This document shows positions 57,140 to 64,000 of a DNA stretch of 64,000 bases, piece after piece (the first letter of the stretch is position 1; each line of letters starts with the position of its first letter). Under the pieces are notes generated by a model that saw only the letters and a list, made by a program, of their open reading frames with translations, did no database searches and was not told the origin of the DNA. This DNA comes from an uncultured Eubacteriales bacterium. Lineage in GTDB: Bacteria; Bacillota; Clostridia; Oscillospirales; Acutalibacteraceae. The stretch spans positions 1-64,000 of the forward strand of contig CAKUBN010000005.1 of NCBI GenBank assembly GCA_934643185.1, written 5' to 3'. The position numbers were made by a program, and so were the translations under genes.

Positions 57140-58579
57140 TTGGCGAATCAGAAGAAGATGGTCAACGACATCACGTCTATGGACGTTGACTTTTCCAAAT
57201 GGTACACCGATATTGTTAAAAAAGCCGAGCTGATGGATTACTCCAGCGTAAAGGGCTGCATGATCATTGAGCCGTACGGCTACGCGATCTGGGAGAACAT
57301 TCAGCACGAGCTGGATGCCCGCTTTAAGGCGACGGGCCACCAGAACGTTTACATGCCGCTGTTTATTCCGGAATCCCTCCTGCAGAAGGAAAAGGACCAC
57401 GTGAAGGGCTTTGCACCGGAGGTGGCATGGGTAACCGAAGGCGGCAGCGAGAAGCTGAGCGAGCGCCTTTGCGTGCGCCCGACGAGCGAGATCCTGTTCT
57501 GCGAGCATTACCAGAAGATCATCAACTCCTACCGCGACCTGCCGAAGCTCTACAACCAGTGGTGCTCCGTTGTGCGCTGGGAGAAGACGACGCGCCCGTT
57601 CCTGCGCTCCTCCGAATTCCTGTGGCAGGAAGGCCACACCATGCACGAGACCGCAGAAGAGGCCATGGAAGAGACCATGCGCATGCTGCGCACCTACGAG
57701 GAGTTCTACAAGAACGTGCTCGCGATTCCGGCTGTGACCGGCCAGAAGACCGAAAAAGAGAAGTTTGCAGGCGCTGTGGCGACCTACACCATTGAGCCGA
57801 TGATGCACAACGGCGTTGCTTTGCAGGGCGGCACGAGCCACTACTTCGGCGACGGCTGGGCAAAGAACTTCGGCATTACGTTCACGGGCCGCGACAACAC
57901 CTTGCAGCACCCGCACCAGACCTCTTGGGGCGTTTCCACCCGCATGATCGGCGCCATCATCATGGTGCACGGCGACGACAACGGTCTTGTACTGCCGCCG
58001 AAGGTCGCGCCGATCCAGCTGGCAATCATCCCGATTGCACAGCATAAGCCCGGCGTGCTCGACAAGGCAAACGCGCTGTATGAATCCCTGAAGACGAAGT
58101 TCCGCGTGAAGCTGGACGACACCGACAACTCCCCCGGCTGGAAGTTCAGCCAGTATGAGATGCAGGGCGTGCCGCTGCGTTTGGAGATCGGACCGAAGGA
58201 CATTGAGCAGAACCAGTGCGTGCTCGTCCGCCGCGATACGAGAGAGAAGATTTTCGTTTCGCTCGATAACCTTGAGGGCGAGATTGAAAAGGCCTTGCAG
58301 GCTGTGCATGACGGTCTTTACGAGCGTGCGCTGAAGAACCTTGAAGAGAAGACCTTCACGGCGACGACGTATGAGGAGTTCCTCGACATAGCGGAGAACA
58401 AGCCCGGCTTCATCAAGGCCATGTGGTGCGGCGACAGCGCGTGCGAGGACAAGCTGAAGGACGCGACCGGTGGCGTGAAGTCCCGTTGCATCCCGTTTAA
58501 GGAAGAGCACCTCTCCGACGTGTGCGTTTGCTGCGGCAAGCCGGCAAAGCACATGGTCTACTGGGGCAGACAGTACTGA
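57140..58579 (+). CDS. proS: Prolyl-tRNA synthetase, archaeal/eukaryotic type
   Basis: ProS charges tRNA-Pro. At 479 residues it is the short ProS type without an editing insert. Class II motif 2 is seen at WCSVVRWEKTTRPFLRSSEFLWQEGHT, motif 3 towards SWGVSTRMIGAIIM, then the anticodon-binding domain and a C-terminal zinc-binding extension (CGDSACEDKLKD, CVCCGK) ending WGRQY. The start is TTG at 57140, with AAAGGA 9 nt upstream. The 45 upstream in-frame codons hold the promoter and are not coding. Confidence 0.95.
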   Translation: MANQKKMVNDITSMDVDFSKWYTDIVKKAELMDYSSVKGCMIIEPYGYAIWENIQHELDARFKATGHQNVYMPLFIPESLLQKEKDHVKGFAPEVAWVTEGGSEKLSERLCVRPTSEILFCEHYQKIINSYRDLPKLYNQWCSVVRWEKTTRPFLRSSEFLWQEGHTMHETAEEAMEETMRMLRTYEEFYKNVLAIPAVTGQKTEKEKFAGAVATYTIEPMMHNGVALQGGTSHYFGDGWAKNFGITFTGRDNTLQHPHQTSWGVSTRMIGAIIMVHGDDNGLVLPPKVAPIQLAIIPIAQHKPGVLDKANALYESLKTKFRVKLDDTDNSPGWKFSQYEMQGVPLRLEIGPKDIEQNQCVLVRRDTREKIFVSLDNLEGEIEKALQAVHDGLYERALKNLEEKTFTATTYEEFLDIAENKPGFIKAMWCGDSACEDKLKDATGGVKSRCIPFKEEHLSDVCVCCGKPAKHMVYWGRQY

Positions 58580-58676
58580 TTTTTCTGTTTTCCGCATAGC
58601 GCTATATCAAATTGGCATATAGGCTTTACGCGGTTTTAACCGTGTCCTTATAAGCAGAATGCTGTAAGAATAATCC

Positions 58677-58714
58677 GAGGCACATCGTGTTTTTTGCGAT
58701 GTGCCTCTTTTTTT
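58677..58714 (+). terminator. proS terminator
   Basis: GAGGCACATCG (58677-58687) pairs with CGATGTGCCTC (58697-58707), followed by seven Ts. Confidence 0.9.
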
Positions 58715-58839
58715 GCTTTTTTGTACGAAATGCACGGCTGATTTTAGGGCACGCAGACAGCAAAGCAAAAGTTTTTGTGCAAGTAATACAAGCAGAATAA
58801 AAAAAGCTTGTGCAAATCCGCTTTTTTCACAAAAAGGGC

Positions 58840-58868
58840 TTTACATTTGCTTTGGAATGGGCTAAAAT
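58840..58868 (+). promoter_or_regulatory. Promoter of the Gfo/Idh gene
   Basis: TTTACA, 17 nt, TAAAAT, about 65 nt before the start codon. Confidence 0.6.
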
Positions 58869-58933
58869 ACAAGCAGAAATAAATCGTTAGGGGTCCGTAT
58901 GGGCTCCGGCGTAAATTTAGGAGGAGAATTCCA

Positions 58934-60052
58934 ATGGCAAATGTAAGAGTTGGCTTTATCGGCTGCGGCGGTATCGCAAACGGCAAGCACTTCCCGGGCA
59001 TGGCCCAGCAGGAAGGCGTAGATATGTGCGCATTCTGCGACCTCATTCTTGAGAGAGCAGAAAAGGCTGCTAAAGAGTACGGCACCCCGGACGCTAAGGT
59101 TTACACCGATTATCATGAGCTTCTGGCAGACCCGACGATCGACGCTGTTCACGTTCTGACCCCGAACGTTGCACACTGCGAGATCACCGTTGCTGCTCTT
59201 GAGGCTGGCAAGCACGTTCTGTGCGAGAAGCCGATGGCTGCTACCCCGGCTGACGCAAAGAAGATGCTCGAAGCAAGAGACAGAACCGGCAAGATGCTGA
59301 CGATCGGCTATCAGTATCGTCACTTCCCGGAGAACCAGGTTGCTAAGAAGGTCGTCGATTCCGGCGCTCTGGGCGAAGTTTACTATGCAGAGGCTACATA
59401 CCTCCGTCGCCGTGGCGTTCCGACCTGGGGCGTATTCACGGATAAGGCAAAGCAGGGCGGCGGTCCGCTGATCGATATCGGTACGCATGCTCTTGACCTC
59501 ACGCTGTTCCTCATGAACAACTACGATGTTGACTATGTTTGCGGCACTTCCTTCGAGAAGCTCGGCCACAAGCTCGATGCTAAGCATCAGGGCCAGGTCA
59601 ACTACCGCGGTGAGTTCGACACCTGGAACAACGAGACCTACGACGTTGAGGACTCCGCTGTTGGCTTCATCAAGATGAAGAACGGCGCTACGATCGTTCT
59701 GCGCGCTGCTTGGGCTATCAACATGGCTGAAGATTACGCTGCAAACAACCAGGCTTACACGATGCTGGCTGGTACCGAGGGCGGCCTCGATACGAAGGAA
59801 GGCCGTGTCCGTCTGAACCACGTTGTTGCTGAGTACCCGACCATTTCTTGGGTTGGCAACGAAGTTAAGGGTTACATCCCGGGCTTCTCTCAGGGTCCGG
59901 CACCGAAGTCCAAGGAAGCTGAGATCTGGGTCAAGGCTCTGAAGGGCGAAGGCGAGCTGTTTGTTACGGCTGATCAGGCTTATGTCGTCACGAGAATCCT
60001 CGATGCGATCTATGAGTCCAACAGAACTGGCAAGCCGGTTTACTTCGACTAA
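58934..60052 (+). CDS. Gfo/Idh/MocA family NAD(P)-dependent sugar oxidoreductase
   Basis: This 372-residue protein has an N-terminal Rossmann fold (GFIGCGGIANGKH, ~7-19), CEKPMAATPADA (catalytic Lys region, ~95) and the C-terminal alpha/beta domain with GALGEVYYAEA, GGGPLIDIGTHALDL (active-site Asp and His, ~180). It probably oxidises or epimerises a sugar or cyclitol. AGGAGGAG precedes the ATG. Codon use favours GCT/GTT/CGT far more than most genes in the window, as expected for very high expression. A TIM-barrel isomerase follows. Confidence 0.9.
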   Translation: MANVRVGFIGCGGIANGKHFPGMAQQEGVDMCAFCDLILERAEKAAKEYGTPDAKVYTDYHELLADPTIDAVHVLTPNVAHCEITVAALEAGKHVLCEKPMAATPADAKKMLEARDRTGKMLTIGYQYRHFPENQVAKKVVDSGALGEVYYAEATYLRRRGVPTWGVFTDKAKQGGGPLIDIGTHALDLTLFLMNNYDVDYVCGTSFEKLGHKLDAKHQGQVNYRGEFDTWNNETYDVEDSAVGFIKMKNGATIVLRAAWAINMAEDYAANNQAYTMLAGTEGGLDTKEGRVRLNHVVAEYPTISWVGNEVKGYIPGFSQGPAPKSKEAEIWVKALKGEGELFVTADQAYVVTRILDAIYESNRTGKPVYFD

Positions 60053-60070
60053 TTTTAACAGTACATTTTG

Positions 60071-60105
60071 TGTGCGGCGGCATTTCGTGTCGCCGCACAT
60101 TTTTT
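60071..60105 (+). terminator. Terminator after the Gfo/Idh gene
   Basis: TGTGCGGCG (60071-60079) pairs with CGCCGCACA (60091-60099), followed by six Ts. Read-through may still express the isomerase 85 bp further on. Confidence 0.75.
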
Positions 60106-60189
60106 AAGGCGGGGCTCCCGCGTTTCGGCATAACAGGGCCAGCGCGGGCTTTCCGCAAACGCAATTATTTTTAGAAAGGTGTTTTTCCC

Positions 60190-61041
60190 ATGGAAAATAT
60201 CAATGTTCAGGTTTATTCCCTGATTTCCGAGCCGCTCAGCCCGATTGAAAAGCTGCAGACCATCGCAAAGCTCGGTTTTGCAGGCGCAGAGTTCACCGCA
60301 GACTTCACGCAGGTCCCGGTGGAAGAGATGAAGAAGGTTCTTGCAGAGAACAACTTGAAGGTCGATTCCGCTCATGTTGGCCTCGATCAGATCGAGAGCG
60401 TTCTCCCCTACTTTGCAGAGCTGGGCGCAAAGCTCGTCATCTGCCCGGCAACGAACTTCTGCAACAAGGCAGAGGCTCTGGAGGTTGCAGAAGAGCTCAA
60501 CCGCCTCGGCAACATTGCAAAGCAGTACGGCATTAAGATCGGCTACCACAACCACACCGACGAGTTCTATGTGGACGAAGGCAAGTATCTTTACGACTGG
60601 CTCATCGACGCATGCGACCCGGAAGTTACGGCTTTCCAGGTTGACTGCGGCTGGTGCAGCGCAGCAGGCGTAAACCCGGTGGACTTCATCAACAGCCACG
60701 CGGGCCGCATTGCAAGCATTCACATTAAGGAAAACGGCGGCGTTATCGGCGCGAACAAGCCGCAGTCCCGCCACGACACCACCCCGCGCTTCAAGTTTGA
60801 GAAAGACGCTGACGGCAAGCCGATCTTCCCGCCGGAGTTCCTCAAGATGAAGGAAGAGCACGACAAGCTGAACGTGCCGCAGGGCCAGGGCATTGTGGAT
60901 TGGAAGGCCGTTAAGGCAGCTGCCGACGCACAGTGCGACGACGTTATCTACGTTGTTGAGCGTGAAGCCAGCTACAACGACCCGCAGGATCGCGTAGCTT
61001 GCCTTGCTGAAGACATTGCATGGCTGAAGGCTAACCTGTAA
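60190..61041 (+). CDS. Xylose-isomerase-like TIM-barrel sugar isomerase/epimerase 2
   Basis: This 283-residue AP_endonuc_2-type barrel has metal-site segments GYHNHTDEF, VDCGWCSAAG (Asp/Cys), SIHIKENG and IVDWKAVKAA, ending YVVEREASY (Glu). AGAAAGG precedes the ATG. It probably acts with the Gfo/Idh oxidoreductase on the same keto-sugar or inositol pathway. It is related in fold to the enzyme at 39779 but clearly different in sequence. Confidence 0.85.
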   Translation: MENINVQVYSLISEPLSPIEKLQTIAKLGFAGAEFTADFTQVPVEEMKKVLAENNLKVDSAHVGLDQIESVLPYFAELGAKLVICPATNFCNKAEALEVAEELNRLGNIAKQYGIKIGYHNHTDEFYVDEGKYLYDWLIDACDPEVTAFQVDCGWCSAAGVNPVDFINSHAGRIASIHIKENGGVIGANKPQSRHDTTPRFKFEKDADGKPIFPPEFLKMKEEHDKLNVPQGQGIVDWKAVKAAADAQCDDVIYVVEREASYNDPQDRVACLAEDIAWLKANL

Positions 61042-61060
61042 TTAAATTTTAAGCAAAATG

Positions 61061-61093
61061 AGCCGAGCACAGGGATTGTGTTCGGCTTTTTTG
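61061..61093 (+). terminator. Terminator of the second isomerase gene
   Basis: AGCCGAGCAC pairs with GTGTTCGGCT (one G-T), followed by TTTTTTGC. Confidence 0.75.
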
Positions 61094-61129
61094 CTGCGCA
61101 AAAAAGGAAAGCTTGCGACAACCATAGCG

Positions 61130-61338
61130 AAGCGACGAATAAAGTTTTTGATCGACCTTTTTTCAAAAAGGTCGTGGGGTCTCGGGGCAAAGCCCCAAGT
61201 CGCTTTCCGCAGAAAGCGAAATCTTTTTGCCTAACCAGAAACTAGGAAGGTAGATTTGAACGTCCGGGGGACGTTCAAATCGTAGGGAACCCAGTTGCAT
61301 GGGTTCCCTGAAAGGGCGGCACTGCGCCGCCCTTTTTA
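61130..61338 (-). repeat. Six-hairpin extragenic repeat, copy 6 (complete)
   Basis: The copy is in minus orientation. H6 is 61153-61174 (10 bp), H5 61181-61199 (one mismatch), H4 61200-61219, linker CCTAGTTTCTGG when read on the minus strand, H3 61253-61281 (13-bp perfect), H2 61284-61309 (loop ATGCAACT on the minus strand) and H1 61311-61335 (10 bp). It is subfamily 1. The end motif AAAGTTTTTGATCGACC lies at the left. Confidence 0.8.
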
Positions 61339-61499
61339 TATATACGCAGATTTTAACAAAAAGAAAGGTGCTGCGAGGGGCATTAGAGCGATGTATCTCT
61401 CCCTTTCTCCTCTGGCAGAGAGAGCCTGAAAACGCGTAAAACGTAAGCTTGATAAGAAAAAAATCCTCTCCCGGCTGCGCCGGGAGAGGATTTTTACAT
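61339..61499. other. Spacer between facing repeats, with a strong terminator hairpin
   Basis: AAAATCCTCTCCCGG (61460-61474) pairs perfectly with 61480-61494, flanked by A- and T-runs. A 12-codon frame MYLSLSPLAERA (61391-61429) lies before it but has no clear role. Confidence 0.55.
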
Positions 61500-61609
61500 T
61501 AGTAGGCAACAGAATTTCGAGCTTTGCAAAGCTCGACTCGGGACTCTGCCCCAAGTCCCCACAGCCTTTTGGAAAAGGCTGGCGAAAACTTTTTGCGTCG
61601 CTACGCTAT
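61500..61609 (+). repeat. Six-hairpin extragenic repeat, copy 7 (partial, hairpins 4-6)
   Basis: The copy is in plus orientation. Linker remnant TAGGCAACAGAATT, H4 61517-61536, H5 ~61537-61558 (imperfect), H6 61562-61581 and the end motif GCGAAAACTTTTTGCGTCGCT. It faces copy 6 across 161 bp, like copies 2 and 3. Confidence 0.7.
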
Positions 61610-61633
61610 GGTTGACGGAAAAACGCGCAGCGC

Positions 61634-63199
61634 TTAGTGCTGGATCTGCTGCTCTTCCTCGTCTTCGTTATGGCTCCACGGCGACGGGGCTAATTTTTTA
61701 TGCAGCGCAACAAGCTCGTGGTCGTAGTTATGCCGAACCTCGCACTTTTTATCGAAGATCATGGTCGCTTCGTCGTCTGCGGTGCAGGCCGGCCACTCCG
61801 GCAGGTCTTCGCTGGACGGCTTGCCGTTGCGGGCGAAATTCAGCCACGCGTCGCACATCTGCTTTTCGAGCAGGTCAGTCACGCCGGGCTCGTTATACGC
61901 GGCGACGAGGCTCGTGTTGTGAAACACGAACGGGATCTCGCTGCAATGCCACGCGATATGACCGCCGTCATACGGGAAGGTGTAGGTCATCATATACGAA
62001 TACGTGCCGCTTTCCGGGTGCTGCGCTTTTTTCAGGATGAAATCGGTGGACGGCGCGCGGAAGATGGAATCCATGAACAGCACGTCGCTGACGTCTTTAT
62101 CCGGATAAACTTTGGCGAACATCTCCTTGAGCTTTTTGCCCTCTGTGCCGTAGCGCTTTTCGATCATGGAATCGATGAGCGCGGCATCGGCCTTTTCCTC
62201 TGCGCTGAGTGCCGGCATAAACGAGAACTCGCCCAATACAGTGCCAACCATGACCGGGATAGTCTTTGCGTGCTCCGTAAAGCCGACCTCGAGCGGATCG
62301 CCGAGGTACCAATCGTTTGCGAGCGGGTTGCCGCCGACGTATGCGCCCGTCTTTGCGACCTCCGGCGCGACCTTGTTGTACGCTGCTGCGAGCTGTGCGT
62401 ACGGGATGGTCTCGAGCGCCTTGACATCATCGAGCTTCAGCTCTTCCAGAAGCGCCGTGACGATGGCTTTGCCGTTCTGCTCCTGCGCATTGCCGGAGAC
62501 AAAGTGGTCGATGCAGCCGCTCTGCACGACACCCTTATGGAACAAGCCGTCCGCCGCGGGAGTCTGCATCAGCGTCCAGACCTTCATACCGCCGCCGGAC
62601 TGGCCGAACAGCGTGACGTTCTCCGGGTCACCGCCGAAGTTTGCGATATTTTCGTGGATCCACTGCAAGGCCGCGACCATATCAGCATTGCCGGCGTTGC
62701 CGGAGTTCTTATATTCCTCGCCGAACGGGGAAAGGTCGAGGTAGCCGAGGATATTTAAGCGATGGTTGAGCGAAACGACGACAACATCGCCGTATTTGCT
62801 CATGTTTTCGCCCTCATACGCGATGTGCTCAATGGAGGATCCCGCCGCGAATCCGCCGCCGTGCAGCCAAACGAGCACGGGCTTCTTGGCGTTCGGGTCG
62901 AGGTGCTGCGTCCAGATGTTGAGGTACTGGCAGTTCTCATCGAGCGGCCAATAACGGTGCGGCACCATCAGCTCGTTGCTGGGCTGATCCTGCTGCAGCA
63001 TGGGGCACACATAGCCGTAAGCCAGCGCGTTTTTGATGCCCTCCCACGGCTCAACCGGGGTCGGCTGGTGGAAGCGCTTTGCATCGGCGTATTTCACGCC
63101 GTGGAACGCGTATGTGCCATCGAGCTGAAAGCCGCGCAGCTTGCCGGCTTTGGTCTCGACGACCGGGTCTGTTTTGGTGCACATGAAATTTCTTGCCAT
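61634..63199 (-). CDS. Type-B carboxylesterase
   Basis: This 521-residue alpha/beta-hydrolase belongs to the carboxylesterase/para-nitrobenzyl esterase group. The oxyanion-hole HGGG is at ~113, the nucleophile Ser201 in GQSGGG, and the probable catalytic His is near DGGHIAWHCSEIPF (~425). It has no signal peptide, so it is probably cytosolic, and may deacylate plant- or host-derived glycosides. It is alone on its strand. The C-terminus is acidic and Gln-rich. Confidence 0.9.
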   Translation of the reverse strand: MARNFMCTKTDPVVETKAGKLRGFQLDGTYAFHGVKYADAKRFHQPTPVEPWEGIKNALAYGYVCPMLQQDQPSNELMVPHRYWPLDENCQYLNIWTQHLDPNAKKPVLVWLHGGGFAAGSSIEHIAYEGENMSKYGDVVVVSLNHRLNILGYLDLSPFGEEYKNSGNAGNADMVAALQWIHENIANFGGDPENVTLFGQSGGGMKVWTLMQTPAADGLFHKGVVQSGCIDHFVSGNAQEQNGKAIVTALLEELKLDDVKALETIPYAQLAAAYNKVAPEVAKTGAYVGGNPLANDWYLGDPLEVGFTEHAKTIPVMVGTVLGEFSFMPALSAEEKADAALIDSMIEKRYGTEGKKLKEMFAKVYPDKDVSDVLFMDSIFRAPSTDFILKKAQHPESGTYSYMMTYTFPYDGGHIAWHCSEIPFVFHNTSLVAAYNEPGVTDLLEKQMCDAWLNFARNGKPSSEDLPEWPACTADDEATMIFDKKCEVRHNYDHELVALHKKLAPSPWSHNEDEEEQQIQH

Positions 63200-63311
63200 A
63201 TATCACAACTCCTTAAAAATTTGACAAAGTAAAAGAAATAACCTCACAAGGTTAATTGTAAGGTTATTTCCTCTAAATGTCAATATTCTGTTTTTGAATT
63301 TTATGTGCAAT

Positions 63312-63800
63312 TTACAAAAACAAATCCTTTAAAAGCTGCTTGCCGGTCTTCGTGCGGAAAATGTTTTCGCACACCTTTTCGGCGGCTTCACAGGTCATGC
63401 CGCCCTCGAAAATATTCACGAGGAAATCGGCTTCGACTAAAATCTGATAATCGATGCCGTTGATGTTCGTGTACGTGTGGTGGTGGCCGATGAGGTAGCA
63501 GATGCGCTCCGTCTGCGCGTGGGTATAGCCGCACGCGGGCAGCATTTCGAGCGCGATAGGCGGGCCTTCCACCTCCTGATGAGGGCCGTTGCAGTTGCCG
63601 TACTTTTCAAAGCAGACGCGGATGCCGATGTCGTGCGTAATAGCGGCGGCTTCGATGATCTCTTTTGTCGCATCGTCCACGTTTTCGCCCTCTGCGATGG
63701 TCTTCGCGAACGCAAACACCTTTAAAAAGTGGTTGACGCGCTCCACGCAGCCGCCTTCGTACTCCGTCATTTTCAAAACGAGCTTGCTGAAATTTGTCAT
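63312..63800 (-). CDS. HD-domain phosphohydrolase-like protein
   Basis: This 162-residue protein has the HD metal-binding pattern: a His in GGCVERVNHFLKVFAFA, the His-Asp pair in AITHDIGI (~58) and downstream GHHHTYTN (~115). Such small HD proteins are nucleotide or sugar-phosphate hydrolases, but its substrate is unknown. AAAGGAAG precedes ATG 63800. Its ATG overlaps the upstream GNAT stop codon (ATGA), so translation is coupled. Confidence 0.8.
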   Translation of the reverse strand: MTNFSKLVLKMTEYEGGCVERVNHFLKVFAFAKTIAEGENVDDATKEIIEAAAITHDIGIRVCFEKYGNCNGPHQEVEGPPIALEMLPACGYTHAQTERICYLIGHHHTYTNINGIDYQILVEADFLVNIFEGGMTCEAAEKVCENIFRTKTGKQLLKDLFL

Positions 63801-64000
63801 GCTTTCGCTTCCTTTCCTGCAAAGTATTCTTCGCGCGTCATAGACCACAGCACGTCGTCTTCATGCGTGCCGAACACGCTGATGCCTGCGCCGCGCACGG
63901 TGCCTTCATAGTGATAGCCGCATTTTTCTATGACACGGCGGGAATTGCGGTTGCTTTTATAATGCTTGATCGAAACGACCTGCATGCACAGGTTTTCAAA
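63797..64000 (-). CDS. GNAT family N-acetyltransferase (C-terminal part, runs off the window)
   Basis: The open frame enters from beyond 64000. The visible 67 residues include HYKSNRNSRRVIEKCGYHYEGTVRG, the C-terminal GNAT motif with the conserved N-x-x-S in helix alpha-4 and the KxGF/Y strand typical of RimJ/RimL-like acetyltransferases. It overlaps the HD-domain gene by 4 bp and is probably cotranscribed with it. Confidence 0.8.
   Translation of the reverse strand, partial: FENLCMQVVSIKHYKSNRNSRRVIEKCGYHYEGTVRGAGISVFGTHEDDVLWSMTREEYFAGKEAKA

Noticed and set aside
56993..58597. 534-codon open frame on the minus strand
   Set aside because: It is the antisense shadow of proS; the motifs clearly belong to the plus-strand prolyl-tRNA synthetase.
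61391..61429. 12-codon frame MYLSLSPLAERA as a leader peptide
   Set aside because: A strong hairpin follows, but no gene lies downstream on that strand and no promoter is evident.

Overview
The window looks like chromosome of a moderately GC-rich, low-oxygen gut Firmicute of the Clostridia (Oscillospiraceae/Ruminococcaceae-like). This rests on the gene set (BofA-like and SpoVB-like proteins, short archaeal/eukaryotic-type ProS, QueT, CBS/DRTGG-type family II pyrophosphatase, ferredoxin-type aldo/keto reductase, LplABC-type sugar ABC system) and on textbook sigma-A promoters (TTGACA, 17 nt, TATAAT) with AGGAGG-like ribosome sites. The species is not identified. No phage, IS transposase, rRNA or CRISPR array was seen.

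Layout. 0.1-2.3 kb: a small membrane protein and an MFS efflux pump with an attenuator-like leader. 2.3-2.5 kb: a candidate small RNA. 2.5-10.2 kb (minus): asnA, three paralogous membrane proteins (two with a zinc ribbon), nagA, a BofA-like protein and rnr. 10.8-19 kb (minus): murD, an Fe-S aldo/keto reductase, an ABC exporter, a SpoVB-like flippase, a TrkH/KtrB potassium channel and queT behind a possible preQ1 leader. 19-24.2 kb: an autoregulated MarR-MATE operon (plus) and two more MATE pumps (minus). 24.3-29.1 kb: two aldo/keto reductases behind a MerR-type promoter, then a polar amino-acid ABC transporter. 29.4-47.3 kb: a glycoside module with GH3, GH2, a LacI-operator-flanked Lpl-type ABC operon, a TIM-barrel isomerase, an AraC/MFS divergent pair and a GH78-like enzyme; tRNA-Ala(CGC), a hypothetical gene and a pyrophosphatase lie inside it. 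47.3-56.3 kb (minus): nearly the whole shikimate to Phe/Tyr pathway (aroE, aroK, aroF, tyrA, aroB, aroA, aroC, pheA) plus a GNAT gene; no dehydroquinate dehydratase is present. 56.5-64 kb: acpP, proS, a Gfo/Idh dehydrogenase, a second TIM-barrel isomerase, a carboxylesterase, an HD protein and the end of a GNAT gene.

The most interesting material lies between genes. (1) A family of modular extragenic repeats (about 200 bp, six consecutive hairpins, eight full or partial copies) whose stems differ between copies while pairing is kept, and which falls into two subfamilies. (2) A 33-codon leader peptide rich in Phe and Tyr codons followed by a terminator ahead of DAHP synthase, with a visible antiterminator pairing: a classical attenuator where a Gram-positive would usually have a T-box. 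(3) A 12-codon leader peptide with mutually exclusive hairpins, one terminator-like, ahead of the MFS pump. (4) A consensus promoter plus a 12-bp terminator stem bounding an intergenic RNA of about 125 nt. (5) Unusually clear operator architectures for MarR, MerR, LacI and DtxR-like regulators.

All functional calls come from reading the sequence and recalled family knowledge; no database search was run.
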